Part shown: positions 7,208-16,019 of the stretch, one piece after another
How the letters are laid out: each line of letters opens with the position of its first letter
Position numbering within the stretch: the first letter of the stretch is position 1
Assembly (NCBI GenBank): GCA_001593855.1
Contig: LUCC01000004.1
Span: 1 to 37,703, forward strand
Length of the DNA stretch: 37,703 nt
Origin: Candidatus Hecatellales archaeon B24
Lineage (GTDB): Archaea; Thermoproteota; Bathyarchaeia; Hecatellales; Hecatellaceae
Direction: 5' to 3'
Notes under the pieces: model-generated
What the model saw: only the letters and a program-made list of their open reading frames with translations
The model's database searches: none
Told to the model about the DNA's origin: nothing
Translations under genes and position numbers: made by a program

Positions 7208-7813
7208 ATAACCTACATTACAGGTGTCTCCGGAGCAGGTAAGACAAGTCTGGCTAAAGGGCTTGCAGGTAAATTCGGAGGTCTCCACGTTGAGCTTGGA
7301 AAGCTCAGCTTGGAGGAAGGATTAACGCTGGGCTTTGATAAACGGAGAAAATGCCACATAGCAGACCTTGAAGGCCTAGAAAAGTTTCTAGTTGAAAAAT
7401 TCTCGGAGGTAAAGGGCTTCATAGCCTTCGAAGCACCCTTCACTGTTAGGCTTAAAAGGCCGCTTACCCCTAAAGCCATATTTGTTTTAAGATGTGAGCC
7501 GCGGGAGCTTGCCAAGAGGCTCAAGGACAAGGGCTACTCTCCGAGAAAAATCTTGGAAAACGTTTGGGCTGAAATCTTAGACTACCCGCTTCAGGAAGCC
7601 CTCGCCACGTATAACCCGAAAAAAGTTCACGAGCTGAACATGAGCTTTAAAAAAACAGGAAAGGCGGTTGAAGAGGCTGTGGAAATCTTGAAGAAGCGTA
7701 GGCTTCCAAGCCACGGCAGAATAAACTGGCTTAAAGCCTTAGAGGAGGAAGGGCTTCTAGAGAAAATCTCAGCTTCCCCGGCTAGAACAGCCTTGAAACT
7801 CCTGTTAGCCTAA
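7208..7813 (+). CDS. AK6/Fap7-type adenylate kinase, no canonical start codon
   Basis: A small P-loop kinase of the AK6 family (archaeal COG1936 type, linked to ribosome assembly in eukaryotes). The Walker A GVSGAGKT, the segment VELGKLSLEEG, the LID-like PRELAKRLKDKGYSPRK and the ENVWAEILDYPLQEA helix are typical. The frame is open only back to TAA at 7181 and holds no ATG, GTG or TTG before TTG 7310, which would remove the P-loop. By homology translation should begin near 7208, where the codon is ATA (alternatives CTT 7205, ATT 7217), about 200 aa in total. Either a rare start codon is used or the sequence has a small error. Confidence 0.7.
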   Translation: MTYITGVSGAGKTSLAKGLAGKFGGLHVELGKLSLEEGLTLGFDKRRKCHIADLEGLEKFLVEKFSEVKGFIAFEAPFTVRLKRPLTPKAIFVLRCEPRELAKRLKDKGYSPRKILENVWAEILDYPLQEALATYNPKKVHELNMSFKKTGKAVEEAVEILKKRRLPSHGRINWLKALEEEGLLEKISASPARTALKLLLA

Positions 7814-7831
7814 CCCTTAAAGGCGAAACCT

Positions 7832-8035
7832 ATGGTCTCAAGCAGCCGGAAATACGGGGTTTTCCGCTGTAAGGCCTGTGGAAGGCTGAACCTCGCGAAA
7901 ACAGGGCAGAAATTTAAAACCTGCCCTTACTGCGGCGTTAAGAACAGGCTTTCAGGAAGAGCTTTCCTTGCCTATGCTTCAACGCCAAATGAAGCCTTAA
8001 AGGCGGTTAAAAAGCTTAAGGCTGGAAAAGCTTAA
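7832..8035 (+). CDS. small zinc-ribbon protein (DUF1922-like)
   Basis: A 67-aa protein with a four-cysteine zinc ribbon: Cys13-x-x-Cys16 and Cys31-x-x-Cys34, in the context YGVFRCKACGRLNLAKTG and TCPYCGVKN. This matches the archaeal DUF1922 type. The C-terminal 25 residues are a basic amphipathic helix. The family is thought to bind nucleic acid, but the exact role is not known. It has an ATG start and follows the AK6-type kinase by 18 bases, so it is probably in the same operon. Confidence 0.65.
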   Translation: MVSSSRKYGVFRCKACGRLNLAKTGQKFKTCPYCGVKNRLSGRAFLAYASTPNEALKAVKKLKAGKA

Positions 8036-8045
8036 CAGGCAGCAT

Positions 8046-8054
8046 GATATAATA
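8046..8054 (+). promoter_or_regulatory. TATA box and leader of the Lsm gene
   Basis: GATATAATA lies 38 bp before the ATG at 8092, in the only sizeable gap of this plus-strand run. A strong Shine-Dalgarno, TGGAGGT (8079-8085), precedes the ATG with six bases of spacing. This suggests a separate promoter for the Lsm-like gene. Confidence 0.45.
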
Positions 8055-8091
8055 TGGCTGGAAAACGCGGATTACGAATGGAGGTAAAAAT

Positions 8092-8517
8092 ATGTCTTCA
8101 GTGGCTGCTAAAAAGTTTTTCGAGGAGTTCGCAGGCCTCCTCCAAAGGCCTGTAACAGCTGTGACGGCTGACGGAAAGCAGTATTCCGGGACGCTTGTAG
8201 GCTTTGACCCCTCAACCCTGAGCGTATGCCTCTCAGACGTGGCGGATGAATCCGGGAAGAAGGCTGCTAAAATGTTCCTTTACGGAAGCAGCCTGTCCAG
8301 GATTTACACTTTGGAGAAGCCTTTCGACCTTAGAAGGCTGGCTGAGAGGCTTGACAGGGTTTTCCCCAGAATGGTTAAACTCTATGAGGAGGCTGGGGTT
8401 ATAACCGTGACGGATAGAATTCGGGTTACAGCTTCAGGAGTTGTTGAGGGAACAGGCCCCATGGCTGAGAGAGTTCAAAAAATCTACGAGGAGTTTGTTA
8501 AGGAGATTTCCGGCTAG
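8092..8517 (+). CDS. Lsm/SmAP-family RNA-binding protein with C-terminal domain
   Basis: A 141-aa protein. Residues about 10-75 form an Sm fold: an N-terminal helix, Sm1-like RPVTAVTADGKQYSGTLVGFDPSTLSVCLSD (read in two parts at 19-48), and Sm2-like FLYGSSLSRIYT near 62-73. Residues 76-141 form an extra alpha/beta domain, as in the SmAP3 class of archaeal Sm proteins. Sm proteins assemble into rings that bind U-rich RNA. It has an ATG start with a good Shine-Dalgarno. The 3' end overlaps the convergent LeuA-like gene by 20 nt. Confidence 0.7.
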   Translation: MSSVAAKKFFEEFAGLLQRPVTAVTADGKQYSGTLVGFDPSTLSVCLSDVADESGKKAAKMFLYGSSLSRIYTLEKPFDLRRLAERLDRVFPRMVKLYEEAGVITVTDRIRVTASGVVEGTGPMAERVQKIYEEFVKEISG

Positions 8518-10045
8518 CTCCCCTTCTATTTTTACCTGCCTCCTGGAGGAGGGCGCTTATACCGCTTAGGAAGGCTTCAACGCTTGCCATCACAATGTCT
8601 CCTCTGGCTCCGCTTGCCGTAATGGTTTTGTTTCCCATTCTAACTCTTACGACAACTTCAACCACGGCGTCGGTTCCACCTGTAATAGACTTAACGTAGT
8701 AGTCTTCCAGCCTTATGTCAGCCACTTCTTTTCCCACCTTCCTTATAGCGTTGATAGCTGCGTCCACCGGCCCTACACCCGTGGCAGACTCAAGGATTTC
8801 CCTGCCGTTCACTTCAAGCCTAACAGAAGCTGTAGGCGTAACATTGTTTCCGGTGATTACCGTTAACTCCTTAAGCTTTATAGGTCTCACCACTGGTACG
8901 CCCATCACGGCTTCAGCTATAGCCCGCAGGTCAGCGTCCGTAACGGTTTTACCCATATCCCCCAGCTGCTTAACCCTGTTGAACACCTCCTTAAGCTGCT
9001 CCTGGCTTAGCTTCAGCCTCCAAGAGCGAAGCAGAGTTTCAATTCCAGCGGTTCCAGCATGTTTTCCAACTACAAACCTGCGTTTAACGCCTACAAGGTC
9101 GGGGGTTAAAGGCTCGTAGGTTGAAGGGCACTTAAGTATTCCGTCAACGTGTATTCCAGACTCATGGGTGAAAGCGTTTTCACCTACCACAGCCTTGTTG
9201 GGCTGAACCGGGATGCCTGTAAGCCTTGAAACAAGCCTTGAAACCTCGTAGATTTTACTGGTTTTAATCGTGGAGCGGACGCCTAGGAGGCATAGGGCTC
9301 CAACAACAACTTCCTCCAGCGGAGCGTTTCCAGCTCTCTCCCCAAGCCCGTTAATCGTAACATGCGCCTGAAGAGCACCAGCCCTCAAAGCTTGAAGCGT
9401 GTTAGCCGTGGCCATACCGAAATCGTTGTGGCAATGGGCGCTGACAGGCACACCCTTAAACTCGCTGCAGATTTCCGAGAAGAATTCGTAAGCCCTATCT
9501 GGGGTTAGAATTCCAACAGTGTCGCAGACGCAGAGGCTGTCCGCTCCTGCCTCCAGTCCTCTCCTGAAGAATTCCTTGAGAAATTTCATGTCACTTCTGG
9601 AGGCGTCTTCCGCTGAAAGTTCAACCAGCAGCCCGTGCTCCTTAGCGTAGTCTACACACCTCTCGGAAACCTCGAGAATTTCCTCCGTCTTCTTTTTAAC
9701 CTTATGCTCTAAGTGGATTGGAGATGTGGGAACTACCAGGTGTATTCCGTCAACATCTGCCTTAGCAGCTAGGTCTATGTCTTCTATCACAGCTCTGCTC
9801 ATACTGTAAATGTTCGCCTTCAAGCCTTCCTTAGCCATAAGTTTTAGAGCTTGAAAGTCTCCTTCCGAAACCCTGGCGAAGCCTCCTTCGATAATGTTTA
9901 CGCCGAGGCTGTCTAATGCTTTCGCTATTCTAAGCTTTCTGTCTGGGGTTAGAGAAACTCCGGGGGTTTGCTCTCCATCCCTTAGCGTAGTGTCGAAAAC
10001 CTTGAATTTCCGGGGTTTTCTGTTAGAAGCTAATAAAGCGACCAC
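8498..10045 (-). CDS. 2-isopropylmalate synthase / (R)-citramalate synthase family
   Basis: A 515-aa acetyl-CoA-dependent condensing enzyme. The TIM-barrel catalytic domain begins at FDTTLRDGEQTPGVSL (about 18-33), with the metal-binding HCHNDFGMATANT and NGLGERAGNAPLEEV motifs. The C-terminal regulatory (LeuA dimer-type) domain is complete from about residue 390, ending with ARGDIVMASVEAFL. LeuA, CimA and homocitrate synthase are hard to separate by eye. Leucine or isoleucine synthesis is the likely pathway, and a LeuB-type dehydrogenase lies at 28.6-29.7 kb. It starts with GTG at 10045. Confidence 0.85.
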   Translation of the reverse strand: MVALLASNRKPRKFKVFDTTLRDGEQTPGVSLTPDRKLRIAKALDSLGVNIIEGGFARVSEGDFQALKLMAKEGLKANIYSMSRAVIEDIDLAAKADVDGIHLVVPTSPIHLEHKVKKKTEEILEVSERCVDYAKEHGLLVELSAEDASRSDMKFLKEFFRRGLEAGADSLCVCDTVGILTPDRAYEFFSEICSEFKGVPVSAHCHNDFGMATANTLQALRAGALQAHVTINGLGERAGNAPLEEVVVGALCLLGVRSTIKTSKIYEVSRLVSRLTGIPVQPNKAVVGENAFTHESGIHVDGILKCPSTYEPLTPDLVGVKRRFVVGKHAGTAGIETLLRSWRLKLSQEQLKEVFNRVKQLGDMGKTVTDADLRAIAEAVMGVPVVRPIKLKELTVITGNNVTPTASVRLEVNGREILESATGVGPVDAAINAIRKVGKEVADIRLEDYYVKSITGGTDAVVEVVVRVRMGNKTITASGARGDIVMASVEAFLSGISALLQEAGKNRRGASRKSP

Positions 10046-10110
10046 CCATCACATATCCCCTTCCGTCAAGCCTGAACGCTGAAAGCCTTCAAAACTATTC
10101 CATAGTAACA

Positions 10111-10117
10111 TATAAAC
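10111..10117 (-). promoter_or_regulatory. TATA box of the LeuA-like gene
   Basis: On the minus strand GTTTATATG begins just after the tbp stop codon, about 66 bp before the GTG start at 10045. It marks an independent promoter, so the LeuA-like gene need not be read through from tbp. Confidence 0.45.
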
Positions 10118-10681
10118 TTAGTCCTCATAATGGATTATTTTCTCCTTCTCAAGTTTCACGTGAAGCTTGTTCACAGCCTCGTAGACTTCCTCCTCCTTCT
10201 TGGCTCCGGTGCATACTAGCTTCCCGCTGGAGAAGAGAAGGATTACCACTTTAGGGTTGTCCATCCGGTAAATCAACCCTGGAAACTGCTCAGGCTCATA
10301 CATAGTTTTGCTGAGCATGTAGGTTGCCTTCTCCAAGTCTATTTTTCCCCCCAGGCTTGCTGAAGCCACAATATTCTGAATTTGAATTTTAGGTTTCCCA
10401 ACGATGACTATCCCATGGCTTTTAAGCTCCTTAACCACTTTTTCCACGGCTTTAATGGCTAGGTTTTCAGATTTAGCTCCAGTACAAACCATTTTGCCTG
10501 AGCTAAAAATCAAGGTTGCAGTCTTAGGCTTTTTAAGCCTGAAAACAAGGCCTGGAAACTGTTCAGGCCGGTATTCAGCCATGGGGAAAAGCTTTGTTAT
10601 GGCTTCCAAGTCAACGTTGTGGTTGAGGACGGCGGAAGCAACCACGTTCTCAATATTTACAGTGGGCTTAACCTTAGGCAC
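10118..10681 (-). CDS. tbp: TATA-box-binding protein (TBP)
   Basis: A 187-aa general transcription factor that binds TATA boxes and recruits TFB and RNA polymerase. It is built from two imperfect repeats, residues about 8-92 and 98-183. Each carries the NIVAS/NVVAS start, a YxPEQFPGL(I/V)(Y/F)R segment and the F-S-S-G-K-x-V-C-T-G-A-K signature. Length and symmetry are typical of archaea. It starts with GTG at 10681 and is preceded by a GGTGGAGG Shine-Dalgarno on the minus strand (about 10691-10698). Confidence 0.97.
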   Translation of the reverse strand: MPKVKPTVNIENVVASAVLNHNVDLEAITKLFPMAEYRPEQFPGLVFRLKKPKTATLIFSSGKMVCTGAKSENLAIKAVEKVVKELKSHGIVIVGKPKIQIQNIVASASLGGKIDLEKATYMLSKTMYEPEQFPGLIYRMDNPKVVILLFSSGKLVCTGAKKEEEVYEAVNKLHVKLEKEKIIHYED

Positions 10682-10759
10682 CTAGGTTTTCCTCCACCTT
10701 AAGTTTATCCTAAGACAAATAAAGTTTCCCAACAACAATATAAAAACTGAACTCTACCC

Positions 10760-11281
10760 TTATTTCTTCCTTCCACGCTCCACTGCTACCCTGGCAAACT
10801 CAACTAGGTTAAGCACGACGAGAATAGCTATAATTATGCTTATAATGGTGAAGCCTAACTCGCTTTTGGCGAACATGAAAAGCCAGCCGAGCAGGGGGAT
10901 ACGGAGAACCACTTTACCCCTAATGTCTTCAGGCTTAACCAAGTAGCTGTCAGGCCCAGGATTATTATCTCCCTTAGTCCGGAAGCCTACAAGCTGATTG
11001 TTTTCGTCGTATACCACCTGGTATATCCGGTGGACCCAAGGGTCTTTACTGTAGGGAGTATCGAAAACTATGATGGGTTTATCTTTAAGGCTGTTGTATT
11101 CCTGAACAAGCTGTTCAGGGGTTACACGCTTAAGGACGATGAGGTCTCCAACCATGAGAGTTGGCTCCATGCTCCTGCTCGGAACATAGTAAACGCTTTT
11201 GGTGTAAGTTAAAGTAAGCCACAGTCCTGAAAGCACCAAAACAATCAGCAGCACGGTTTTGAAGGATTTATCTTCTTTCAT
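10760..11281 (-). CDS. signal peptidase I, archaeal Ser/His type
   Basis: A 173-aa membrane protease that removes signal peptides from secreted proteins. It has an N-terminal membrane anchor (about 8-26), then the catalytic-serine motif SRSMEPTL with nucleophile Ser37. The general base is His84 in DPWVHRI, in place of the bacterial lysine, as in archaeal and ER (Sec11-type) enzymes. Conserved TKGDNNPGPD (Asp104, Asp111) follows. A second membrane helix near the C-terminus (about 140-158) ends in a basic cytoplasmic tail. It is divergent from the Lhr helicase gene. Confidence 0.9.
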   Translation of the reverse strand: MKEDKSFKTVLLIVLVLSGLWLTLTYTKSVYYVPSRSMEPTLMVGDLIVLKRVTPEQLVQEYNSLKDKPIIVFDTPYSKDPWVHRIYQVVYDENNQLVGFRTKGDNNPGPDSYLVKPEDIRGKVVLRIPLLGWLFMFAKSELGFTIISIIIAILVVLNLVEFARVAVERGRKK

Positions 11282-11377
11282 CCCCGTTAACCCTTAAACC
11301 CTCGATGCTTCCAGGTTCATCCTACCCCTGTAGAATAGTTATTAAAAGAGTTTATGGTTTTCCCTAGGAGGGGGCTG

Positions 11378-14251
11378 ATGAAGCAGAGGGGCGGAGAAAA
11401 CGTTTTCTCCCTGCTGGTTAAACCCTTAAGGAAAGCCGTAAAGGAGAGAGGCTTCTCCAGTCCAACCCAGCCTCAAAGAGAAGCCATCCCCCCAATCTTG
11501 GAAGGCGAAAACGTCCTGTTAATAGCTCCCACCGGAACGGGGAAAACTGAGGCGGCAATTCTACCCATCCTCAACAATTTCCTTTTAATGCCTGAGAAGC
11601 CTCTGGGAGTGAAAATCCTGTACATCACGCCTTTAAGAGCCTTAAACAGAGACCTTCTGGAAAGGCTTGAATGGTGGTGTAACAAGCTTGACATCAAAGT
11701 GGCTGTCAGACATGGGGACACCGAGGTTGGAGAGCGGAGCAGGCAGGCCAGAAGCCCCCCCGACATGCTTATAACCACTCCTGAAACCCTTCAAGCCATC
11801 CTGCCAGGCAGGGTGATGCGCCGCCACCTCAAAGCCGTGAGATGGGTTATCGTAGACGAGGTTCACGAGCTAGCCTGCGACAAGCGTGGAGCCCAGCTTG
11901 CCCTAGGCCTTGAAAGGCTTAGAAGGATTGTAGGATTCGACTTCCAGCGGGTGGGGCTTTCAGCAACCATAGGCTCCCCTGAAAGGGTTGCCCGTTTCCT
12001 CGTAGGCTCCAACCGCCCCTACAAAATCGTCAAGGTTCCAGTAGCAAGAGACATGAGCCTCCAAGTGCTCTACGTCAAGCCTGAACCTGGAGACGAGGAG
12101 GCAGCTGCTAAACTTTACACGCATCCTGAGGTTGCGGCGAGGCTTAGGGTTATCCGCAGCCTCATAGAGAAGCACGGCTCGGTGCTGCTGTTCACTAACA
12201 CCCGTGCTGTAGCCGAGGTTCTGGCAAGCCGCTTCAAGGTTTGGGACTTAGATTTCCCCGTAAGTATTCACCACGGAAGCCTTGCTAAGCCCTCCCGGAT
12301 AATGGCTGAGCAGGGGCTGAAGTCTGGAAGCCTTAAAGGGCTTGTGTGCACCAGCTCCCTAGAGCTTGGAATAGACGTGGGAAGAGTGGACCTGGTTATC
12401 CAGTATAACTCGCCTAGGCAGGTTACAAGGCTTATCCAGCGGGTTGGAAGAAGCGGCCACAAGATTGGCAGGATATCTAAGGGAGTCGTCATAACGCTGG
12501 ACTCCGACGACACCATGGAGGCCATGGTTATCGCTAGGAGGGCGCTGGCTGAAGAGTTGGAGCCAGTTCAGATACCTGAAAAGCCCTACGACGCCTTATG
12601 CCATCAGCTGGCAGGGCTTCTAACCGAGCGGAACCGCTGGAGGTATCTGGAGGTCTTAGAGGTCTTCGGCAGAGCCTACCCCTACGAGGGCCTCACCTCA
12701 ACGGACCTAGAGAAGGTTTTATCCTACATGCATGACAGGTATCCGAGGCTTGCCTGGGTTGCCTTCGAAGACAAGGTTTTCCTTCGCCCCCAACGCTTGA
12801 AAAGCCTCTACGAATACTACTTTGGAAATCTCTCCATGATCCCCGACGAGAAACAGTATCTGGTAGTAGACCAGACTACGGACACCCCTGTAGGCGTCCT
12901 AGATGAAGCCTTCGTAGCCGAGTACGGTGAGCCTGGAATCAAGTTTATCGTTAGGGGAAGCCCCTGGAAGATAACCGCTGTCTACGGGGACCGCATATAC
13001 GTTAAGCCTGTGAACGACCCCACCGGGGCTATTCCAAGCTGGGTTGGAGAGGAAATCCCTGTCCCCCTAGAGGTCGCCTTAGAGGTTGGAGCCATCCGAA
13101 GGTTCGTGGAAGAGCAGGTTAAAGCCGGGGTAAAGGAGAAAGAAATAGTTAGAGAGCTCTCAGCCAGGTATCCGGCTTCCCCCTCAACGGTGTTCGAAGC
13201 CATCCGGGAGGTTGTCGAGCAGGCTGAGAAAGGATTTCCCATCCCCACAGACAAGCTGATAACAGTTGAAGAGTGGCGGGGCTACCTCATCGTTCAATGC
13301 TGCTTCGGAACCCTTGTAAACCGGACGCTTGCCAGAGTTATAGGCCAAATCCTATCCGAAGAATATGGTGAAGACGTAAGAGTTCAGGAGGACCCCTACC
13401 GGATAGTGGTTGAAAAGGCGGGAGGCCTCACAGGAGAAGCCATGAAAAGCCTCCTCCTAGAGCTTCCAAGCAGAGACGTGAAACGCATAGCCCTAGAGGC
13501 AGCTGCAAAGACAGGCCTCTTTAAGCACAGGCTAATCCACGTTGCAAGAAAGTTTGGAGCCGTCGCCAAGGGTGCAGACTTCACAGACTTCAGCCTCCGC
13601 CAGCTTGTCAGAAGCTTTGAAAACACGGTGGTCTTCGAGGAGGCTCTGAAAGACATGGAAGCCAACGACATGGACCTGCCTGGCCTCCTCCACGTTTTAG
13701 AGCTTATACGTGAAGGCGAAATAAGGGTTGCCACGGTCAAGAAGCGTAGGGTTCCAACCCCCATAGCCAGAATAGGCATTCAGAGGATAAGCAGGAAAAC
13801 CGATATCATTCCGTCTGAGAAGCTTAAGGGAATCCTCGTGGAGTCTGCTAGGGCAAGACTTCTGAACGAAGCCCTAATCCTAACATGTGTAAACTGCTGG
13901 GAGTACGTGGAAAACGTCAGAGTTAAAAATCTTCCCGACCCCATCCAGTGTCCCTGCTGCGGCTCAGCCAGGGTGGGCATGGTTAAAGAGGCCCTAGAAG
14001 ACGTGCGGAGAATCGCCGAGAAGAGGGGTAGAAACCTTAAAGGAAGGGAGCAGCGGATTTTGAACACGGCCCTAGAGGCAGCTGAACTCGTAGAACGCTA
14101 CGGTTTTCCAGCGGCTGTAGCCCTCGCAGGCCACAGGCTGAAGCCTAAAGACGTTGAAAGCATACTTGAAAGAGAGCCTCAGCTTGGAGAACGCTTCTAC
14201 GAGCTGATTATAGAAGCTGAAAGAGAAGCCTTAAAGCGGAGGTTCTGGTAG
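11378..14251 (+). CDS. lhr: Lhr-family superfamily 2 helicase
   Basis: A large Lhr-type ATP-dependent helicase for DNA repair or RNA/DNA remodelling, 957 aa from ATG 11378. That start has AGGAGGGG (11366-11373) just upstream, and an in-frame ATG at 11354 is the alternative. Motifs (numbered from 11354): Walker A APTGTGKTE (58-66), TPLRALNRD (92-100), DEVH (168-171), SAT (203-205) and motif VI QRVGRSGHKIG. The winged-helix and Lhr-core regions follow. Near the C-terminus two CxxC pairs (CVNC, then CPCC) probably bind zinc, unlike the short bacterial Lhr core. mobA follows four bases after the stop. Confidence 0.9.
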   Translation: MKQRGGENVFSLLVKPLRKAVKERGFSSPTQPQREAIPPILEGENVLLIAPTGTGKTEAAILPILNNFLLMPEKPLGVKILYITPLRALNRDLLERLEWWCNKLDIKVAVRHGDTEVGERSRQARSPPDMLITTPETLQAILPGRVMRRHLKAVRWVIVDEVHELACDKRGAQLALGLERLRRIVGFDFQRVGLSATIGSPERVARFLVGSNRPYKIVKVPVARDMSLQVLYVKPEPGDEEAAAKLYTHPEVAARLRVIRSLIEKHGSVLLFTNTRAVAEVLASRFKVWDLDFPVSIHHGSLAKPSRIMAEQGLKSGSLKGLVCTSSLELGIDVGRVDLVIQYNSPRQVTRLIQRVGRSGHKIGRISKGVVITLDSDDTMEAMVIARRALAEELEPVQIPEKPYDALCHQLAGLLTERNRWRYLEVLEVFGRAYPYEGLTSTDLEKVLSYMHDRYPRLAWVAFEDKVFLRPQRLKSLYEYYFGNLSMIPDEKQYLVVDQTTDTPVGVLDEAFVAEYGEPGIKFIVRGSPWKITAVYGDRIYVKPVNDPTGAIPSWVGEEIPVPLEVALEVGAIRRFVEEQVKAGVKEKEIVRELSARYPASPSTVFEAIREVVEQAEKGFPIPTDKLITVEEWRGYLIVQCCFGTLVNRTLARVIGQILSEEYGEDVRVQEDPYRIVVEKAGGLTGEAMKSLLLELPSRDVKRIALEAAAKTGLFKHRLIHVARKFGAVAKGADFTDFSLRQLVRSFENTVVFEEALKDMEANDMDLPGLLHVLELIREGEIRVATVKKRRVPTPIARIGIQRISRKTDIIPSEKLKGILVESARARLLNEALILTCVNCWEYVENVRVKNLPDPIQCPCCGSARVGMVKEALEDVRRIAEKRGRNLKGREQRILNTALEAAELVERYGFPAAVALAGHRLKPKDVESILEREPQLGERFYELIIEAEREALKRRFW

Positions 14252-14255
14252 AGCC

Positions 14256-14891
14256 TTGAAAGCCAGAGGAGTCCTAGTGCTGGCTGGAGGTGAAAGCAGA
14301 AGGCTTAAGGTTCCATGCAAGGCTCTGCTTGACTTCGGAGGCCAGCCTCTCATAGCCCGCGTGGTAAGCCAAGCCTTAAAAGTTTCCAGCCTAATCGTAG
14401 TGTCCCTGGCTAAAAACACCAGCCCAGCAGACTTCCGAAGAGTGCTTCCAGGCGAAGTTGAATTTGTTAAAGACCGGTTTGAAGGTTTAGGCCCCCTAGA
14501 AGGCTTCCGCCATGGAATGAAAAGGCTTGGCGAGCTTGGTGTAGAGTATGCTCTGGCTTTAGCCTGCGACCTCCCATTCCTGAACGTTGAAGCCTTAAGC
14601 TTCATGCTGGAGGAAGCGGAGAAGCTTGGGGTGGAAGCCTTAATTCCACGGTGGCCTAATGGCTTCACTGAGGCCCTTCACAGCGTATACCAGCCTGAAC
14701 CCATGGGTAAAGCTTCAGATGAAGCCTTAAACGCCGGTCAACACCTGATAATGGACGCTGTTAAAAGGCTTAAGCAGGTTTTCTACTTGGATGTGGACAG
14801 GCTTAGAAGATTTGACCCCCAGCTTTCAACTTTAACCAACATAAACACGAGGCAGGACCTGGAAGAGGCTCTGGCAAAGCTTAAAGGCTAA
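14256..14891 (+). CDS. MobA-like molybdenum cofactor guanylyltransferase
   Basis: A 211-aa nucleotidyltransferase fold. The N-terminal motif LAGGESRRLKVPCKALLDFGG (about 8-28) is the GTP- and Mg-binding signature of MobA and related enzymes. The central ALACDLPFLN carries the metal-binding Asp, and a late NINTRQDLEEAL matches the MobA end (the N-x-N-T-x-x-D-L motif). It probably attaches GMP to molybdopterin, here perhaps for tungsten enzymes. Sugar-phosphate or CTP transferases share the fold. It starts with TTG at 14256, immediately after lhr. Confidence 0.75.
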   Translation: MKARGVLVLAGGESRRLKVPCKALLDFGGQPLIARVVSQALKVSSLIVVSLAKNTSPADFRRVLPGEVEFVKDRFEGLGPLEGFRHGMKRLGELGVEYALALACDLPFLNVEALSFMLEEAEKLGVEALIPRWPNGFTEALHSVYQPEPMGKASDEALNAGQHLIMDAVKRLKQVFYLDVDRLRRFDPQLSTLTNINTRQDLEEALAKLKG

Positions 14892-14930
14892 AATGTGGTT
14901 CTCCCAGAGAATAACTTCGGAGGCTTAATC

Positions 14931-16019
14931 ATGGTTAGAGTTGCAGGCGTCGACCCTGGAACAGGAAGCTTCGACGTATGCATTCTCGAAGATGGAAGCT
15001 TCATCCACGGAGAAACACTTCCAACAGGCGAAGTCTTCCGCAGGCCAGAGCTCCTAGTGGAATGCCTGGCCAAGGCCGGTCCCTTAGACCTTATCGCAGG
15101 CCCCTCCGGCCACGGTCTTCCGCTGAAGCCTCTATCGCAGGCGGGCGACAGCGAGCTTAGGCTGGCAGCCTTAGTTAAAAGCCGGAGGGCTGAAAGCACT
15201 CTAGGGCTTCGAAGGGTTCTCGGTAAGCTTAAGTCTTCAGGACTGCCCGTGGTGATGCTGCCTTCAGTTAAATACCTGCCAACGGTTCCAGTCCACCGGA
15301 AAATTAACAGGGTCGACCTTGGAACGGCTGACAAGCTCTGCGTGGCAGCCCTCGGAATAGCCGACCAGGCTGAAAGGCAGGGTGTTTCCTTCAGCAGAAC
15401 CTCTTTCATCCTTGCCGAGCTTGGCTTCGCCTTCACAGCTCTCCTCGCCGTTAGAAAAGGAGCTGTGATAGCAGGCTTAGGCGGAACCGTGGGAAGCCTG
15501 GGCTTTCTTTCTCCTGGAGGCCTAGACGGGGAGGTCGCCTATCTGCTTGGTAGGGTTTCAAAGAAAACCCTTATTGGAGGGGGCGCCTTCCACGCTTCAG
15601 GGCTTCCCCAGCCTGAGCCTGAAAGGCTGGCTTCTGAAGCCTTGAAAGGAGAGCCGCAGTGCAGGGCTGCCTGGGAAGCCTACATGGAAGGCTTAGCTGG
15701 AAACGTAGCCTACCTAACCGCCGCCACAGGAAAACCAAGGGAAATACTTGTCTCCGGAAGGCTTTCAAGGGTTAAGCCGTTCTTTGCGGAGGCTTCTAAA
15801 AGGCTGAAAAGGTTTGCCCCAGTTAGGAGGCTGGAGGGCTTCACTGGGAAGGTTAAGCAGGCTGCTCAGGGTGCCGCCCTTCTAGCCGACGGGCTGGCTG
15901 GGGGAAAATATGAAGGCTTAATAGAGTGTTTAAGGCTGAGGGAGGCTGGAGGAGGCCTCCTAGACTATATCCACCTTGAAGGCTTCAGCAAGGTTAAACG
16001 TAGAATGCTTAGGGGCTAG
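14931..16019 (+). CDS. DUF1464 / COG2441-type predicted kinase (ASKHA fold)
   Basis: About 362 aa from ATG 14931, which has CGGAGG (14918-14923) six to seven bases upstream; an in-frame GTG at 14895 is the alternative. The N-terminus VAGVDPGTGSFDVCIL is the phosphate-1 element of an actin-like ATPase fold. The central GLGGTVGSLGF and late ILVSGRLSRV match phosphate-2 and adenosine elements. This is the archaeal DUF1464 group annotated as predicted butyrate kinase, whose true substrate is unproven. The gene ends with a 4-nt overlap with the convergent DUF447 gene. Confidence 0.75.
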   Translation: MVRVAGVDPGTGSFDVCILEDGSFIHGETLPTGEVFRRPELLVECLAKAGPLDLIAGPSGHGLPLKPLSQAGDSELRLAALVKSRRAESTLGLRRVLGKLKSSGLPVVMLPSVKYLPTVPVHRKINRVDLGTADKLCVAALGIADQAERQGVSFSRTSFILAELGFAFTALLAVRKGAVIAGLGGTVGSLGFLSPGGLDGEVAYLLGRVSKKTLIGGGAFHASGLPQPEPERLASEALKGEPQCRAAWEAYMEGLAGNVAYLTAATGKPREILVSGRLSRVKPFFAEASKRLKRFAPVRRLEGFTGKVKQAAQGAALLADGLAGGKYEGLIECLRLREAGGGLLDYIHLEGFSKVKRRMLRG

